DNA of 64,000 bases from an uncultured Bacteroidota bacterium (GTDB lineage: Bacteria > Bacteroidota > Bacteroidia > Flavobacteriales > Flavobacteriaceae): contig CACNQJ010000002.1 of NCBI GenBank assembly GCA_902622575.1, positions 1-64,000 of the forward strand. Direction: 5' to 3'. A program made the position numbers and the translations under genes. A model generated the notes under the pieces. That model was not told the DNA's origin. It saw nothing but the letters and a program-made list of their open reading frames with translations, and made no database searches. Positions within the stretch are counted from its first letter, which is position 1. Each line of letters begins with the position of its first letter. This document shows positions 17,190 through 28,380 of the stretch, one piece after another.

Positions 17190-18191
17190 ATGTCAAAAAA
17201 TTTTGAACCATTTATTGGTTTTTCGACTGGTGATCCAAATGGAATCGGAATTGAGATCATCTTAAAATCTCTCTCTGATTCCAATTTGAATAGCAAGTTC
17301 AAGCCTGTTGTATTTTCAAATTATAAATTAATTGAAAGTCAAAACAGAATCTTTGACTCTGGTTGTCAAGTAGTTCATATAAATCAAATTGAGGATGCGA
17401 ATGTAGGCTTTGTTAATGTTTTAAATATTAATAACAAATCTTTCGATTTAAAATTTGGAGAATCCAATCGACAAGGCGGAGAGTTCTCAAGAGATTCTTT
17501 ATTTCACGCTGTTGATTTTTTAAAACAAAAAAAAATAGACGCTCTTGTAACAGGCCCTATCAATAAAAATAATATTCAAAGTAAAGAATTTGACTATAAA
17601 GGTCATACAGATTTTTTAGCTGATTATTTTCAAGGAGATTCCCTAATGTTTATGGTTTCCGAACATTTAAAAATCGCATTACTGACCGAACATATACCTA
17701 TAAATGAAATTATTTCAACAATTACCCCCGATCTAATAAAAAAAAGAATAGAAATCATTCATAATTCTCTACTGAAAGATTTTGATGTTCAAAAACCTAA
17801 AATTGCTGTTTTGTCCATTAACCCACACATTGGGGATAATGGTGTAATTGGCACACATGATAATGATATTTTAATTCCAACAATTAGTAAAATTTCAAAA
17901 AATGGAATTGATGTGAATGGACCATTTTCTAGCGACAGTTTTTTTGGATCAAATGATTATAAGAAATATGACGCTATTGTTGCAACATACCATGATCAAG
18001 GCTTAATTCCATTTAAAACGCTAACCTTTGGAAAAGGAGTAAATTATACTGCCGGGTTAGATGTAATCAGAACATCTCCAGACCATGGAACAGCATACAA
18101 TATTTCAGGAAAAAATATTGCCAATGAAAGCTCATTTAAGGCCGCTGTTATTTCAGCTTTAAATATTCTTAAAAACAGAACAAAAAATTAG
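17190..18191 (+). CDS. pdxA: 4-hydroxythreonine-4-phosphate dehydrogenase
   Basis: GDPNGIGIEI, ALVTGPINKNNI, GHTDFLAD, VATYHDQGLIPFKTL, TSPDHGTAYNISG. Confidence 0.97.
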   Translation: MSKNFEPFIGFSTGDPNGIGIEIILKSLSDSNLNSKFKPVVFSNYKLIESQNRIFDSGCQVVHINQIEDANVGFVNVLNINNKSFDLKFGESNRQGGEFSRDSLFHAVDFLKQKKIDALVTGPINKNNIQSKEFDYKGHTDFLADYFQGDSLMFMVSEHLKIALLTEHIPINEIISTITPDLIKKRIEIIHNSLLKDFDVQKPKIAVLSINPHIGDNGVIGTHDNDILIPTISKISKNGIDVNGPFSSDSFFGSNDYKKYDAIVATYHDQGLIPFKTLTFGKGVNYTAGLDVIRTSPDHGTAYNISGKNIANESSFKAAVISALNILKNRTKN

Positions 18192-18216
18192 TATATTCGC
18201 ATGCCAACTTGTAAAA

Positions 18217-18738
18217 ATGAGCAAGTCAAATCAATTTTTATTAAAATTCATTGGTCTAAAAGATGGTATTCATAATTTTGATTACTATTTAGAAAATAAA
18301 TTTTTCACAGCACATGACTATATGGATTTTAATAGCTGTGACATCAAGGTTGAGATTCAGTTAATTAAAAAGGCAACTGTTTTAGAGTTAAACATAAGGG
18401 GAACAGGTAATGCAAATGTAAATTGTACTCTTTCGAATGAACCTTTCACATATCAAATTGATTCTAAAATGAAGGTTTTAGTGAAATTTGGGGATAATTA
18501 TGATGATAGCAACGATGAGCTTTTAATTTTACCACACGGATCGCATACTATAGAGTTAGACCAACTATTATACGAAATGATTGTTTTATCAATGCCGATG
18601 AGAAACGTTCATCCAGGAATTGAAGATGGCACCCTGAAATCAGATATTTTAAATAGATTGAAAGATTTTGATATAAATAAAGAAAAAAGTAGTAATTTCG
18701 ATGCCCGTTGGGATAAACTTAAAGAATTAAAAAAGTAA
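18217..18738 (+). CDS. DUF177 (YceD) family protein
   Basis: Immediately upstream of rpmF; 'NVNCTLSNEPFTYQIDSKMKVLVKFG' and 'HTIELDQLLYEMIVLSMPMRNVHPG'. Confidence 0.9.
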   Translation: MSKSNQFLLKFIGLKDGIHNFDYYLENKFFTAHDYMDFNSCDIKVEIQLIKKATVLELNIRGTGNANVNCTLSNEPFTYQIDSKMKVLVKFGDNYDDSNDELLILPHGSHTIELDQLLYEMIVLSMPMRNVHPGIEDGTLKSDILNRLKDFDINKEKSSNFDARWDKLKELKK

Positions 18739-18741
18739 AAG

Positions 18742-18936
18742 ATGGCACATCCAAAAAGAAAAACATCAAAAACTAGAAGAGATAAGAGGCGTACCCATTA
18801 TAAGGCTGCTAATGCTCAGATAGCTACTGACAAAACCACTGGACAAGATCATTTATACCACAGAGCTCATTGGCACGAAGGAAAACTTTACTATAGAGGA
18901 AAGGTTTTAGTTGATTCTACTGAGGAGGCTGAATAG
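18742..18936 (+). CDS. rpmF: 50S ribosomal protein L32
   Basis: [22 protein letters not shown]. Confidence 0.98.
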   Translation: MAHPKRKTSKTRRDKRRTHYKAANAQIATDKTTGQDHLYHRAHWHEGKLYYRGKVLVDSTEEAE

Positions 18937-19938
18937 TTATCTAAGTGTTTTTTCCATAAAAGACTTTGCAAATTTAAAAGATTCTTCCCTGTAAACTGCA
19001 TTACCACCAAGGTTAACCCCTCTCTTTACACAAAATAAAAAACCAATTTTTTGCATTATTGGAGATGACATTGGTAAATGTAAATAGTTAATTAGCACAT
19101 CTCCATCAGAACTTAGTTTAAACAAACAATTTTTAAAACTGTATCCCTTTTCATTAAATGAGACTGGCTCCTCACTATCAAAAGAGTGATGTGAATTAGG
19201 AAATACTGTAACACCAATATTTTTTTTGAGATTAATTTTTTCAACAAAGGTTACGCATGGCTCAGAAGGTGTCCAGTTATCTAATTCTCCAATCAAAATA
19301 TGAATTGGTTTTTCTGTGAAGTTTGTATTCTCAGGGTCAAAAAAACAAGGTGGATAAAAAGCTAAGTGTGATGAAAATTTTAAGCTATTAGTTATCGCCC
19401 TCCTTAAAGGCTCCCATCCAGAAAATAAAGCAACTGCACCCCCAAGACTCCAGCCTGTGATTGAAACCTTATTTTCATCAATATTCGGATTTTCTAAAAG
19501 CTTTTCAAATGCTCTGTATGCATCTAGAATCATAGCTGCCGTGGTAATTTCTATTTGTGATCCAACTGTTGAAGTTATATTTCGACTTTTAAAACTATTT
19601 AATTCAAAAGTAGCAAAGCCATTTTTTTGATACATCTTCATATAATCATAATGGTGTTTGCGCCAACCCAAGCTACCTGCAACACCAATAATCAAAGGGT
19701 ATTTTTTATTAATATTTAATGAATCATCTGGTATGGTTAGAAGACCAAAAACCTCTTGTGATTCAAGTTTATCAAGTTTATTGATAATATCACTCATTGC
19801 GAAAGGATTCGCACTTTTAAATTGAATTTTTGTTTTGGTTTGAGATTCTAATGAAAATTGAATAAAAAAAAGGTAAAATGAAAAAAAAATGGATAGTTTT
19901 TTACTGTATTTAGGTAAATATTGATTTTCTGACCCCAT
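18937..19938 (-). CDS. Alpha/beta hydrolase (dienelactone hydrolase-like), secreted
   Basis: Nucleophile elbow ITGWSLGGAVAL, acid region HILIGELDNWTPSEPC, catalytic FPNSHHSFD; N-terminal hydrophobic segment. Confidence 0.85.
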   Translation of the reverse strand: MGSENQYLPKYSKKLSIFFSFYLFFIQFSLESQTKTKIQFKSANPFAMSDIINKLDKLESQEVFGLLTIPDDSLNINKKYPLIIGVAGSLGWRKHHYDYMKMYQKNGFATFELNSFKSRNITSTVGSQIEITTAAMILDAYRAFEKLLENPNIDENKVSITGWSLGGAVALFSGWEPLRRAITNSLKFSSHLAFYPPCFFDPENTNFTEKPIHILIGELDNWTPSEPCVTFVEKINLKKNIGVTVFPNSHHSFDSEEPVSFNEKGYSFKNCLFKLSSDGDVLINYLHLPMSSPIMQKIGFLFCVKRGVNLGGNAVYREESFKFAKSFMEKTLR

Positions 19939-20106
19939 TTTTTTGTTTAATATAAATTATTCAACTGAAAATCAACTTTTTTTAAAAATTTAATTATAAA
20001 TAAATACTTATGTCCATTTTTTATGTTGTATATAATGTATTTTAATCCAAATTATTATAAAAATCGATTAAAAATATCATAGAATACTATAAAAAATCAA
20101 AAATAT

Positions 20107-20141
20107 TGTCAAATAATAATGAAAATAAGTAATATTTGACA
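20107..20141. promoter_or_regulatory. Inverted repeat TGTCAAAT-N19-ATTTGACA upstream of accB
   Basis: Perfect 8-bp arms at 20107-20114 and 20134-20141 within the 344-bp accB leader. Confidence 0.35.
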
Positions 20142-20282
20142 GAAAATTAGAATAAATATGTATAAAAATTGCTTTATAACCTCATTAATTATTCTTTCGC
20201 CTTATTTAATTTAATTTTTCTTTAATATTTGCTTGTTTTTAATGTTTTTTTATCGATTTTTGCTTTATTAATAACAATTATT

Positions 20283-20756
20283 ATGAATTTTAAGCAAATT
20301 CAACAACTAATTAAGTTTGTTTCTAAGACAGACGTCGCAGAGGTTAATATTGAAAACAATAATTTTAAGATTAACATTAAAGGTTCTAAATCAGTACCTG
20401 TTGAAAAACCAATTCAAGTTGTTCATCAACCAGCTCCTTTGCCGCATCCAACCCCGGTTAAACCTTCAATTGCTCCACCAAATAATGCTTCTGCCAAAGA
20501 GGCCGAATCTACCGATAATCTTCTTACAGTTAAATCTCCTATAATAGGAACCTTCTATCGAAAACCATCACCTGATAAAGATGTATTTGTCAATGTAGGA
20601 GATATCGTAAAGGAGGGAGATACCCTTTGTGTGATAGAGGCTATGAAACTATTTAATGAAATAGAGTCAGACTACTCTGGTAAAATTGTTAAAATTCTAG
20701 TTGAGGATGCTTCCCCCGTTGAATTTGACCAACCTTTGTTTTTAATTGAACCTTAA
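20283..20756 (+). CDS. accB: Acetyl-CoA carboxylase biotin carboxyl carrier protein
   Basis: MNFKQIQQLIKFVSK start, Pro-rich linker, biotinylation motif CVIEAMKLFNEIE. Confidence 0.97.
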   Translation: MNFKQIQQLIKFVSKTDVAEVNIENNNFKINIKGSKSVPVEKPIQVVHQPAPLPHPTPVKPSIAPPNNASAKEAESTDNLLTVKSPIIGTFYRKPSPDKDVFVNVGDIVKEGDTLCVIEAMKLFNEIESDYSGKIVKILVEDASPVEFDQPLFLIEP

Positions 20757-20765
20757 TAACATTAT

Positions 20766-22100
20766 ATGTTCAAAAAAATTTTAATTGCCAATCGTGGAGA
20801 AATTGCTCTTCGAGTGATTAGGACCTGTAAGGAAATGGGTATTAAAACAGTGGCGGTTTATTCAAAAGCTGATGAAGAGAGTTTGCATGTGAGATTTGCT
20901 GATGAGGCCGTCTGTATAGGTCCAGCACCAAGTTCTGAATCATATTTAAAAATACCTAATATTATAGCAGCTGCTGAAATTACCAATGCAGATGCTATTC
21001 ATCCTGGATATGGTTTTCTGTCTGAAAATGCTAAGTTTTCCAAAATTTGCAGTGAGCACAAAATTAAATTTATAGGCCCTTCACCAGAAATGATTGAAAA
21101 AATGGGAGATAAGGCTACAGCCGTTTCTACAATGAATAATGCTAAAGTTCCAACAATTCCTGGTTCTGGCGGAGCTGTCGAAAGTGCTGAGGAGGCTGTT
21201 AAAATTGCATCAAAAATCGGTTTTCCGGTTATGGTTAAAGCTTCTGCCGGAGGTGGCGGGAAAGGAATGCGAGCAGTTTGGAATAAAGGAGAATTTAAAA
21301 AAAATTGGTCAAGTGCTAAACAAGAAGCCTCAGCCGCATTTGGTAATGATGAAATGTATATTGAAAAACTAATTCAGGAACCAAGACACATTGAAATACA
21401 AATTATAGCTGATCAGTTTGGGAATGTTTGTCATCTTTCAGAGAGAGATTGCTCAATTCAACGTCGTCATCAAAAACTAACTGAGGAAACTCCTTCTCCC
21501 TTCATGACCAAAAAATTAAGAGATAAAATGGGTAAAGCTGCTGTTAAAGCTGCTAAGTTTATTAATTATGAAGGTGTAGGGACTGTTGAATTTTTGGTTG
21601 ATAAAAATAGAAACTTCTATTTCATGGAAATGAATACTAGAATTCAAGTTGAACATCCAATAACTGAGCAAGTCATAGATTATGACTTAATCAAAGAACA
21701 AATTAAAGTCGCCTCAGGTATTAGAGTTTCAGGAAATGATTACTTTCCAAAACTTCATTCAATCGAGTGTAGAATTAACGCAGAAGATCCTGAAAATAAT
21801 TTTAGACCATCACCTGGTAAAATTACAAACCTACATCTACCTGGTGGTCATGGTGTTCGAGTTGATACTCATGTTTACAGCGGCTATACTATTTCACCAA
21901 ATTATGATTCCATGATTGCTAAAGTAATTACAACTGATCAAAAAAGAGATGAGGCAATCAATAAGATGAGAAGGGCGTTAGATGAATTTGTAATTGAAGG
22001 AATCCAAACTACTATTTCATTTCACAGAAAGTTAATGGATAATAAAGACTACATAAAGGGGATTTATACAACAAAATTTATGGAGGACTTTGAATATTAA
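20766..22100 (+). CDS. accC: Acetyl-CoA carboxylase biotin carboxylase subunit
   Basis: [48 protein letters not shown]. Confidence 0.98.
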   Translation: MFKKILIANRGEIALRVIRTCKEMGIKTVAVYSKADEESLHVRFADEAVCIGPAPSSESYLKIPNIIAAAEITNADAIHPGYGFLSENAKFSKICSEHKIKFIGPSPEMIEKMGDKATAVSTMNNAKVPTIPGSGGAVESAEEAVKIASKIGFPVMVKASAGGGGKGMRAVWNKGEFKKNWSSAKQEASAAFGNDEMYIEKLIQEPRHIEIQIIADQFGNVCHLSERDCSIQRRHQKLTEETPSPFMTKKLRDKMGKAAVKAAKFINYEGVGTVEFLVDKNRNFYFMEMNTRIQVEHPITEQVIDYDLIKEQIKVASGIRVSGNDYFPKLHSIECRINAEDPENNFRPSPGKITNLHLPGGHGVRVDTHVYSGYTISPNYDSMIAKVITTDQKRDEAINKMRRALDEFVIEGIQTTISFHRKLMDNKDYIKGIYTTKFMEDFEY

Positions 22101-23086
22101 TTGATGTATCCTTTAGATTTTATTAACTCTAAAATTTGAACAGCATTTGTAGCTGCCCCTTTTCTCAAATTATCACTTACAACCCACAGATTTAAGCTGT
22201 TTTCACATGAAAAATCCTTACGAATTCTTCCTACAAAAACGTCATCTTTTCCTTTTGCATTAATTGGCATTGGATACTTGAAACTTTTAGGATCATCTTG
22301 CAATTTAATTCCTTTTGAATTGGATAATAATTCTTTAATTTCTTGTACATCAAAATCTTTTTCGAGCGTCAAGTTTATTGATTCACTATGCCCACCAATT
22401 ACTGGGACTCTAACAGCTGTTGCTGTAATGCTGATTTTTGGATCCAGTATTTTATGTGTTTCATTTATAAGTTTCATTTCTTCCTTAGTATAACCATTGT
22501 CTTCAAAATCATCACAATGAGGAATAGCATTTTGATGAATTTGATATTTGTAGGCCATTTCACCCCTGATTTTATTATACTCATTATTAAGTTGATTTAA
22601 AGCAATTCTTCCGGTACCAGTTACAGATTGATATGTTGATACTATAATACGAGTTATACCATACTTTTTATGCAAAGGAGCAAGAGCAATTAACATTTGT
22701 ATTGTTGAACAATTTGGATTTGCTATAATTTTATCATTCTCACACAGCTCATTTCCATTAATCTCAGGTATTATTAGTTTTTTTCTATCGTCCATTCTCC
22801 ATGCTGATGAATTATCAATTACAGTTATATCTTTGCTTGAGAAAATAGGCGCCCATTTTAAAGAAATATCTTTTCCTGCAGAGAAAATGGCAACATCAAT
22901 ACTTTGTTCAAGACACTCTTCTATAGAAATTAATTTGAAATTTTTTTTCTGAAAACTTATAACCTTTCCTAGTGATTTTTTTGATGCAACTAATATCAAG
23001 CTACAAAGCTGAATATTTCTTTGGGATAGAATTTTTAGTATTTCTTCACCAACAAGACCAGTTGCACCAATAATAGCTAGATTCAT
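22097..23086 (-). CDS. asd: Aspartate-semialdehyde dehydrogenase
   Basis: [49 protein letters not shown]. Confidence 0.97.
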   Translation of the reverse strand: MNLAIIGATGLVGEEILKILSQRNIQLCSLILVASKKSLGKVISFQKKNFKLISIEECLEQSIDVAIFSAGKDISLKWAPIFSSKDITVIDNSSAWRMDDRKKLIIPEINGNELCENDKIIANPNCSTIQMLIALAPLHKKYGITRIIVSTYQSVTGTGRIALNQLNNEYNKIRGEMAYKYQIHQNAIPHCDDFEDNGYTKEEMKLINETHKILDPKISITATAVRVPVIGGHSESINLTLEKDFDVQEIKELLSNSKGIKLQDDPKSFKYPMPINAKGKDDVFVGRIRKDFSCENSLNLWVVSDNLRKGAATNAVQILELIKSKGYIN

Positions 23087-23112
23087 TTTTTAACTTTAAA
23101 CAAATTTAAATA

Positions 23113-24201
23113 TTAAGCATCAATTATAATTCTTTTTATTCTAGATGATAGTGCTGTTAAAATTTCATAAGATATAGTACCAGCTACATCTCCAATATCT
23201 TCTGCAGTTTGATTATATTCATCCATGATAATAACTAGATCTCCCTCTTCACATTTAATACCTGAAACATCAAGCATAAGCATATCCATGCATATGTTTC
23301 CAACTGTTTTAGCCTTTTGGTTATTAATATAAAAGCTAATTTTCCCCTGACCTAAGTTTCGACTAATTCCATCTGCATGACCTATTGGAATTATAGCAAT
23401 TTTATGTTTTTTTTCTGCAATAAAACCTCTGTTATAGCCTACAGAATCACCTTTTTTGACTTCATGGATTTGTGAGATAACCGATTTTAAAGACAATACA
23501 GGCTTAAACTTTTCTTTGTATACGGAATCATTTCCATAACCATAAACCCCTATTCCAGTGCGAACCATATCATATTGATAGTCCGAGTAATTTAAAATAC
23601 CTGAAGTATTAAGTAAATGCTTTTTAAAAACCTTACTAAACATAGTATTCATTTTTTTTGATATTAGCTCGAACAATTCAATTTGATCAATTGTGTGAGA
23701 TTTTTCATTTAAATCATCAGAAGCGCCAAGGTGAGAAAATAAATATTTGATATTAGAATTTTCACCCAAAAATTGATATAACTTTTCTACATCATTTATT
23801 TTAAATCCTAACCTGTTCAGTCCTGTATTAAATTTTAAGTGGAAAGGAACTTTATAAGATTTAGATAAAAAATTTTTTAATATTCTGAAGGAGTAAATAT
23901 TTGGTTCAAGATTATATTTATCAATTAGATCAAAATCATCAAATTGAGGATGAAGAACTAGAATTGGAAGTTCAATACCTGAGGATCTTAATTCTACACC
24001 CTCACTAGTATACGCAACCGCTAAATAATCAATATTGCTCTTCTGAAAAAAGTTACTAATTGTGATAGGATCGGCACCGTAAGCAAAGGCCTTTACAACA
24101 CACATTATTTTTGTGTTAGGATTCAGGTGCTTCTTTAAAAAATCTATGTTACTTTTTAAATTTTTTAAATTAATTTCAATGTATGTCCCTTGATAACTCA
24201 A
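23113..24201 (-). CDS. alr: Alanine racemase
   Basis: MCVVKAFAYGADP (PLP lysine), FNTGLNRLGF, VRTGIGVYGY, NICMDMLMLDVS. Confidence 0.96.
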   Translation of the reverse strand: MSYQGTYIEINLKNLKSNIDFLKKHLNPNTKIMCVVKAFAYGADPITISNFFQKSNIDYLAVAYTSEGVELRSSGIELPILVLHPQFDDFDLIDKYNLEPNIYSFRILKNFLSKSYKVPFHLKFNTGLNRLGFKINDVEKLYQFLGENSNIKYLFSHLGASDDLNEKSHTIDQIELFELISKKMNTMFSKVFKKHLLNTSGILNYSDYQYDMVRTGIGVYGYGNDSVYKEKFKPVLSLKSVISQIHEVKKGDSVGYNRGFIAEKKHKIAIIPIGHADGISRNLGQGKISFYINNQKAKTVGNICMDMLMLDVSGIKCEEGDLVIIMDEYNQTAEDIGDVAGTISYEILTALSSRIKRIIIDA

Positions 24202-24205
24202 ATAA

Positions 24206-24778
24206 TTATTTTTTTTTCATTTTTGAAACAAAAGCTTTTCTAGAAAGTGGTTTGTATTCCTTTTTTTCACCAATCATTACTGTATCACTGTTTTCAACTT
24301 TTCTATAACTGTACATGGCTGGACCACCTGTTTCACTGCATTTTGCATGTACTTTCGTCACATCTTCAGCAATAGCCATTAGAAAAGGCATAGGTCCAAA
24401 AGGTTTTCCAGAAAAATCCATATCAAGACCTGCTACAATAACCCTGACACCATCATTAGCTAGTGTATTGCAGACTTGTACTATGTCATTTGTAAAAAAC
24501 TGAGCCTCATCAATACCAATCACATCAAACTTACCCATATCATTTAAAATTTCTGAAACATCACCGATAGTTGTAGCTTCAATTTCTATTTTACCATGAG
24601 ATACAATTTTATTTTTTTTATTTCTGGTATCGGTTTTTGGTTTAAAAACCTTGTAAGATTTATCAGATTTTCTTATCCTTTTTATCAATTCTTCAGTTTT
24701 ACCTGAAAACATAGAACCACATATTACTTCAATTCTTCCCAATGCTATTTTTCTTAGATAAGTTATTAATTTAGACAA
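24206..24778 (-). CDS. tdk: Thymidine kinase
   Basis: IEVICGSMFSGKTEELIKRIR, DVIGIDEAQFF, GLDMDFSGKPFGPMP; zinc-ligand Cys at CSETGG. Confidence 0.96.
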   Translation of the reverse strand: MSKLITYLRKIALGRIEVICGSMFSGKTEELIKRIRKSDKSYKVFKPKTDTRNKKNKIVSHGKIEIEATTIGDVSEILNDMGKFDVIGIDEAQFFTNDIVQVCNTLANDGVRVIVAGLDMDFSGKPFGPMPFLMAIAEDVTKVHAKCSETGGPAMYSYRKVENSDTVMIGEKKEYKPLSRKAFVSKMKKK

Positions 24779-24790
24779 ATATAAATTTAA

Positions 24791-25462
24791 ATGTCAAAAC
24801 TTATTTTAATACCTACACCTATTGGAAATCTTGGAGACATAACTCAAAGAGCAGTTGAATGTATGAAGACCGTGGATATGCTTTTATGTGAGGATACAAG
24901 GAGAAGTTTAAAATTATTAAATCATTTAAAAATTAAAAAACCTATCAAATCCTACCATAAGTTTAACGAACATTCAACTGTTGAAAAAGTTATTAATGAG
25001 ATTGAATCAGGTTTAATGGTAGGTTTAATTTCAGACGCAGGAACCCCAAGCATCTCTGATCCTGGATATTTAATTGTTAAAATGTGTATCGATAATAATA
25101 TCGAGGTTGAATGTTTACCAGGTCCAACAGCACTTATTCCTGCGTTAGCAGTAAGCGGTTTACCCTCTGATAGGTTTGTTTTTGAAGGGTTTATCCCTGT
25201 GAAAAAAGGTAGAAAAACAAGGCTAGAAGAGTTATCAAATGAAAAAAGAACAATGATCTTTTATGAATCCCCGTATAAATTATACAAAACCTTACAAGAC
25301 TTTTCAGACTCCTTTGGACCAGATCGGGAAATTTCAATTTCTAAGGAGTTAACTAAAATTTTTGAATCAACAACAAGAGGAAGAATTAAGGACTTGATTC
25401 CAGAATTTGAAAATAAAAAATTAAAAGGAGAGTTTGTGATAGTTGTAAAAGGCCTTAAATAA
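24791..25462 (+). CDS. rsmI: 16S rRNA (cytidine-2'-O)-methyltransferase RsmI
   Basis: LILIPTPIGNLGDITQRAVE, LLCEDTRRSLKLL, LISDAGTPSISDPGY, PGPTALIPALAVSGLP. Confidence 0.97.
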   Translation: MSKLILIPTPIGNLGDITQRAVECMKTVDMLLCEDTRRSLKLLNHLKIKKPIKSYHKFNEHSTVEKVINEIESGLMVGLISDAGTPSISDPGYLIVKMCIDNNIEVECLPGPTALIPALAVSGLPSDRFVFEGFIPVKKGRKTRLEELSNEKRTMIFYESPYKLYKTLQDFSDSFGPDREISISKELTKIFESTTRGRIKDLIPEFENKKLKGEFVIVVKGLK

Positions 25463-25491
25463 AAAAACCCTTCAAAAGAAGGGTTTTTTTA
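25461..25491. terminator. Bidirectional rho-independent terminator between rsmI and TonB receptor
   Basis: AAAAAAACCCTTCAAAAGAAGGGTTTTTTT between convergent genes. Confidence 0.9.
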
Positions 25492-25510
25492 TTTAATTGG
25501 AATTTATAAT

Positions 25511-28261
25511 TTAAAATCTGTAAGTAAGACCTAAGTTATATGTTCTTCCCCATCCTGGGAAAACCTTAGCTGTTAAAGGAATTCCTTTATAAGTAGGGGT
25601 TGTTGGTGTAGCTATCACGTTATTTCTTGACATATAATAATATTCTTCATCAAAAATATTATTAATGTTAAGTCTTAAACCAATATCTTCTCCTCCAATA
25701 GATAACTTGTAAGAAGCACCGAAGTCAAATAACTCATATGCTGGTAATTGCATAGTTGTATCTTCAGGATCTTGGAAATCTTCAGTATTAACAGTTCCAA
25801 AAATATCATCTGCGTGGAACAAGCTTAAGTTGAATTTAAACTTATCAGATGGATTAACAGTAAGGTTCAGTCTAGCTGTGGTGTGAGCTGTTGTACCAAC
25901 TTTTTCTCCATCAAGATATAGAGTAGCTGATCCAATAGACTGACCACTATTGTTTGTAACATTAGGGTCGGTAACATCGCTACCATATTCATAATTACCT
26001 AATGTAACCATACCCTCTAAGTTTACTAAAGGACTAATTCTCCATAAACCATCAAATTCAATACCTTGGTGCACTTGTTCTACTCCAGTATAGTTTGCAA
26101 TACCACTTACCCCATCAATTCTTACACCATCAGACAGGAATCTGTCTTTCCAGGATGTTCTATAAATATTAAGGTTCATAGTGAGATTACTTGATCTATA
26201 TCCATAACCAGCTTCAATACCCATGACTTTTTCATTATTTAGATCTGAATCGGGTGTAACATAGTTGTCATAATCTTGGAAAACAGCATCAAAGTTTGGA
26301 GCTTTTGAATAATATCCTGCATTTACATAAACATTGTTCTTAGCATCAATGTTATAGTTAGCACCTGCCTTGATGGTTCCACCTAAAATATTCTTGTTAT
26401 CACTTTTATGCATTGGATCGTTAGGAGCATATCTGAAATAATCAATTCTTTGAAATCCTTGATTTGCTACAGAGCCCTGTACAAAAACAGAGTAAGTATC
26501 TGTAACGTACTCAGCTTGTCCAAATAAACCTTGCCATGAAACCAATCCGTCATTGTGATAGTCAATTTTTGGATCATCATCAGTACTTCCAAATACATTC
26601 CATAAATTACCCCAATCTTTGTGAGAAATTTCTTTACTAATTACTGCCCCATTAGAAACTCTATCGTATTTATCAAAGTCTCTATATCCGTCAGCACCTA
26701 GTAAATTATCAACTCTTCGGTAGTGAATACCTTTATAATACCTAAGGTCCGCACCAAGTTGCCATGCAAAATTCTCATTTGCTTGTCTTTTCAGGTTGAT
26801 AAGTCCACCAACCCAGTTATGAGAATTCATAGAGGCTCTTCTTATGATACCATTTCTTTTTACACCATTAACTCTTTCGTCTTGGTCATTTACTATGTAT
26901 AGCCCTGTTGCAGCATCTACAACATTTGAATATGTTCTTCCATTGTAAAAAGTAGTTGGCACACCACTGTTGGATGAAGCTATTTTATCAAAATCTACCT
27001 GACCAGTTTGTGGATTTCTCAGAGCATATCTTCCGTTGTAGTTAAGATCACCACTGAAATATTGATATCCATATAATCTTCCAATATCACCAGTACCTCC
27101 ACCTCTACCAACAGATGCATACAATGTTGTTGAAAGTGTTGTTTTATCATTAGGTGTATACTCCCAGTTTACAGAAGCAATTGGCTTATGATAGAAATTG
27201 TTTCTCATATTAAAGCTTTCACCATCAAGAGTTCCATGGTTATAATTATACTTTATACCAAAGTCTTTATATTGTTGTAAAGTCGCTTGGTTGTAGAAAC
27301 TTCTATATCTGTGACCATGAATTTGGGGAGCACCAGTAACAATGAATTGAACATTGTGTTTACCATCATTACTTTCTTTACCATATCCAAAGAAATAAGA
27401 ATATGCTTCAAATTCAGTTCCACTCACATATCCATCTCCGGCAGTTCTACTGAAAAGCACTGAAAATGCACTACCATTATCCATTTTTCCAGTATTATAG
27501 TTTGCGACAGTTTTTAGGTAATTGTCATTACCAACTCTTACGCTAACTTTTCCACCTTCAGATAACTCAGTAGACTTAGTAACAATATTAATTGTACCAC
27601 CTACAGACGAAATTGGCAGAGGAGAAGATCCTAAACCTCTTTGTACCTGCATAGCTGAAACAACATCAGTCAAACCAGCCCAGTTACTCCAAAATACTCT
27701 TCCATTTTCCATGTCATTTACTGGCATACCGTTAATTAGTACTGCGATATTCTCTTGTTGAAAACCTCTTAAGGTAATTCTCGAATCACCAAAAGCACCT
27801 CCACCACCAGTTGCAAATACACCAGGTGTAGAGTTTAATAACTCAGGAAGTTCAAGATTACCAATTCTTTCTTCAATTTCAGCTGTTGTTAGTGTAGACA
27901 CTGCAACTGGTGTTTGTCTATCCTTTGCAAGATATACAGATCCAAATACAGTTACACCTGATAATACATTATTACCTGGTTGTAATTGAATTATTCCAAC
28001 ATTTGCAGATTCACCAACAACAACTTCTTGAGACTCATATCCAACATAGGATACGACTAAAGTTGCTCCGGAATCTACTGAAATTGAAAATGAACCATTA
28101 AAGTCACTTGAAACTCCATCAGATGTTCCTTTGACTACAATTGTAGCACCTGGAAGTCCAGTTCCGATTTCAGAGTCGACAACGGTTCCAGTTACTGTAG
28201 TTTGAGCAAAACCAATTCCAGTGATTAGAATGGATGCAAAAAACAAAATAAATTTTTTCAT
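25511..28261 (-). CDS. TonB-dependent receptor with N-terminal carboxypeptidase-regulatory-like domain
   Basis: TTVTGTVVDSEIGTGLPGATIVVKGTSDGVSSDFNGSFSI, plug GVFATGGGGAFGDSRITLRGFQQENIAVLINGMPVNDMENG, C-terminal YNLGLTYRF. Confidence 0.95.
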   Translation of the reverse strand: MKKFILFFASILITGIGFAQTTVTGTVVDSEIGTGLPGATIVVKGTSDGVSSDFNGSFSISVDSGATLVVSYVGYESQEVVVGESANVGIIQLQPGNNVLSGVTVFGSVYLAKDRQTPVAVSTLTTAEIEERIGNLELPELLNSTPGVFATGGGGAFGDSRITLRGFQQENIAVLINGMPVNDMENGRVFWSNWAGLTDVVSAMQVQRGLGSSPLPISSVGGTINIVTKSTELSEGGKVSVRVGNDNYLKTVANYNTGKMDNGSAFSVLFSRTAGDGYVSGTEFEAYSYFFGYGKESNDGKHNVQFIVTGAPQIHGHRYRSFYNQATLQQYKDFGIKYNYNHGTLDGESFNMRNNFYHKPIASVNWEYTPNDKTTLSTTLYASVGRGGGTGDIGRLYGYQYFSGDLNYNGRYALRNPQTGQVDFDKIASSNSGVPTTFYNGRTYSNVVDAATGLYIVNDQDERVNGVKRNGIIRRASMNSHNWVGGLINLKRQANENFAWQLGADLRYYKGIHYRRVDNLLGADGYRDFDKYDRVSNGAVISKEISHKDWGNLWNVFGSTDDDPKIDYHNDGLVSWQGLFGQAEYVTDTYSVFVQGSVANQGFQRIDYFRYAPNDPMHKSDNKNILGGTIKAGANYNIDAKNNVYVNAGYYSKAPNFDAVFQDYDNYVTPDSDLNNEKVMGIEAGYGYRSSNLTMNLNIYRTSWKDRFLSDGVRIDGVSGIANYTGVEQVHQGIEFDGLWRISPLVNLEGMVTLGNYEYGSDVTDPNVTNNSGQSIGSATLYLDGEKVGTTAHTTARLNLTVNPSDKFKFNLSLFHADDIFGTVNTEDFQDPEDTTMQLPAYELFDFGASYKLSIGGEDIGLRLNINNIFDEEYYYMSRNNVIATPTTPTYKGIPLTAKVFPGWGRTYNLGLTYRF

Positions 28262-28380
28262 TTTCGAATAGTTTTAGTTGACGCAAATATGAAGATTTTT
28301 TTACCAATAAAAGTGGTGAAACAATTAAATTTATGAACAGGATTTTAAGTAAAAAATTAAAATACTTTATTGCTAAAAAA

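Noticed and set aside
20317-20544. 75-aa alternative frame in accB
   Set aside because: Overlaps the Pro-rich linker of a confident accB in another frame; Leu/Gln-rich artefact.
27522-28101. Antisense ORFs (79 and 63 aa) inside the TonB receptor
   Set aside because: Shadow ORFs opposite a strongly coding gene; low-complexity translation, no independent support.
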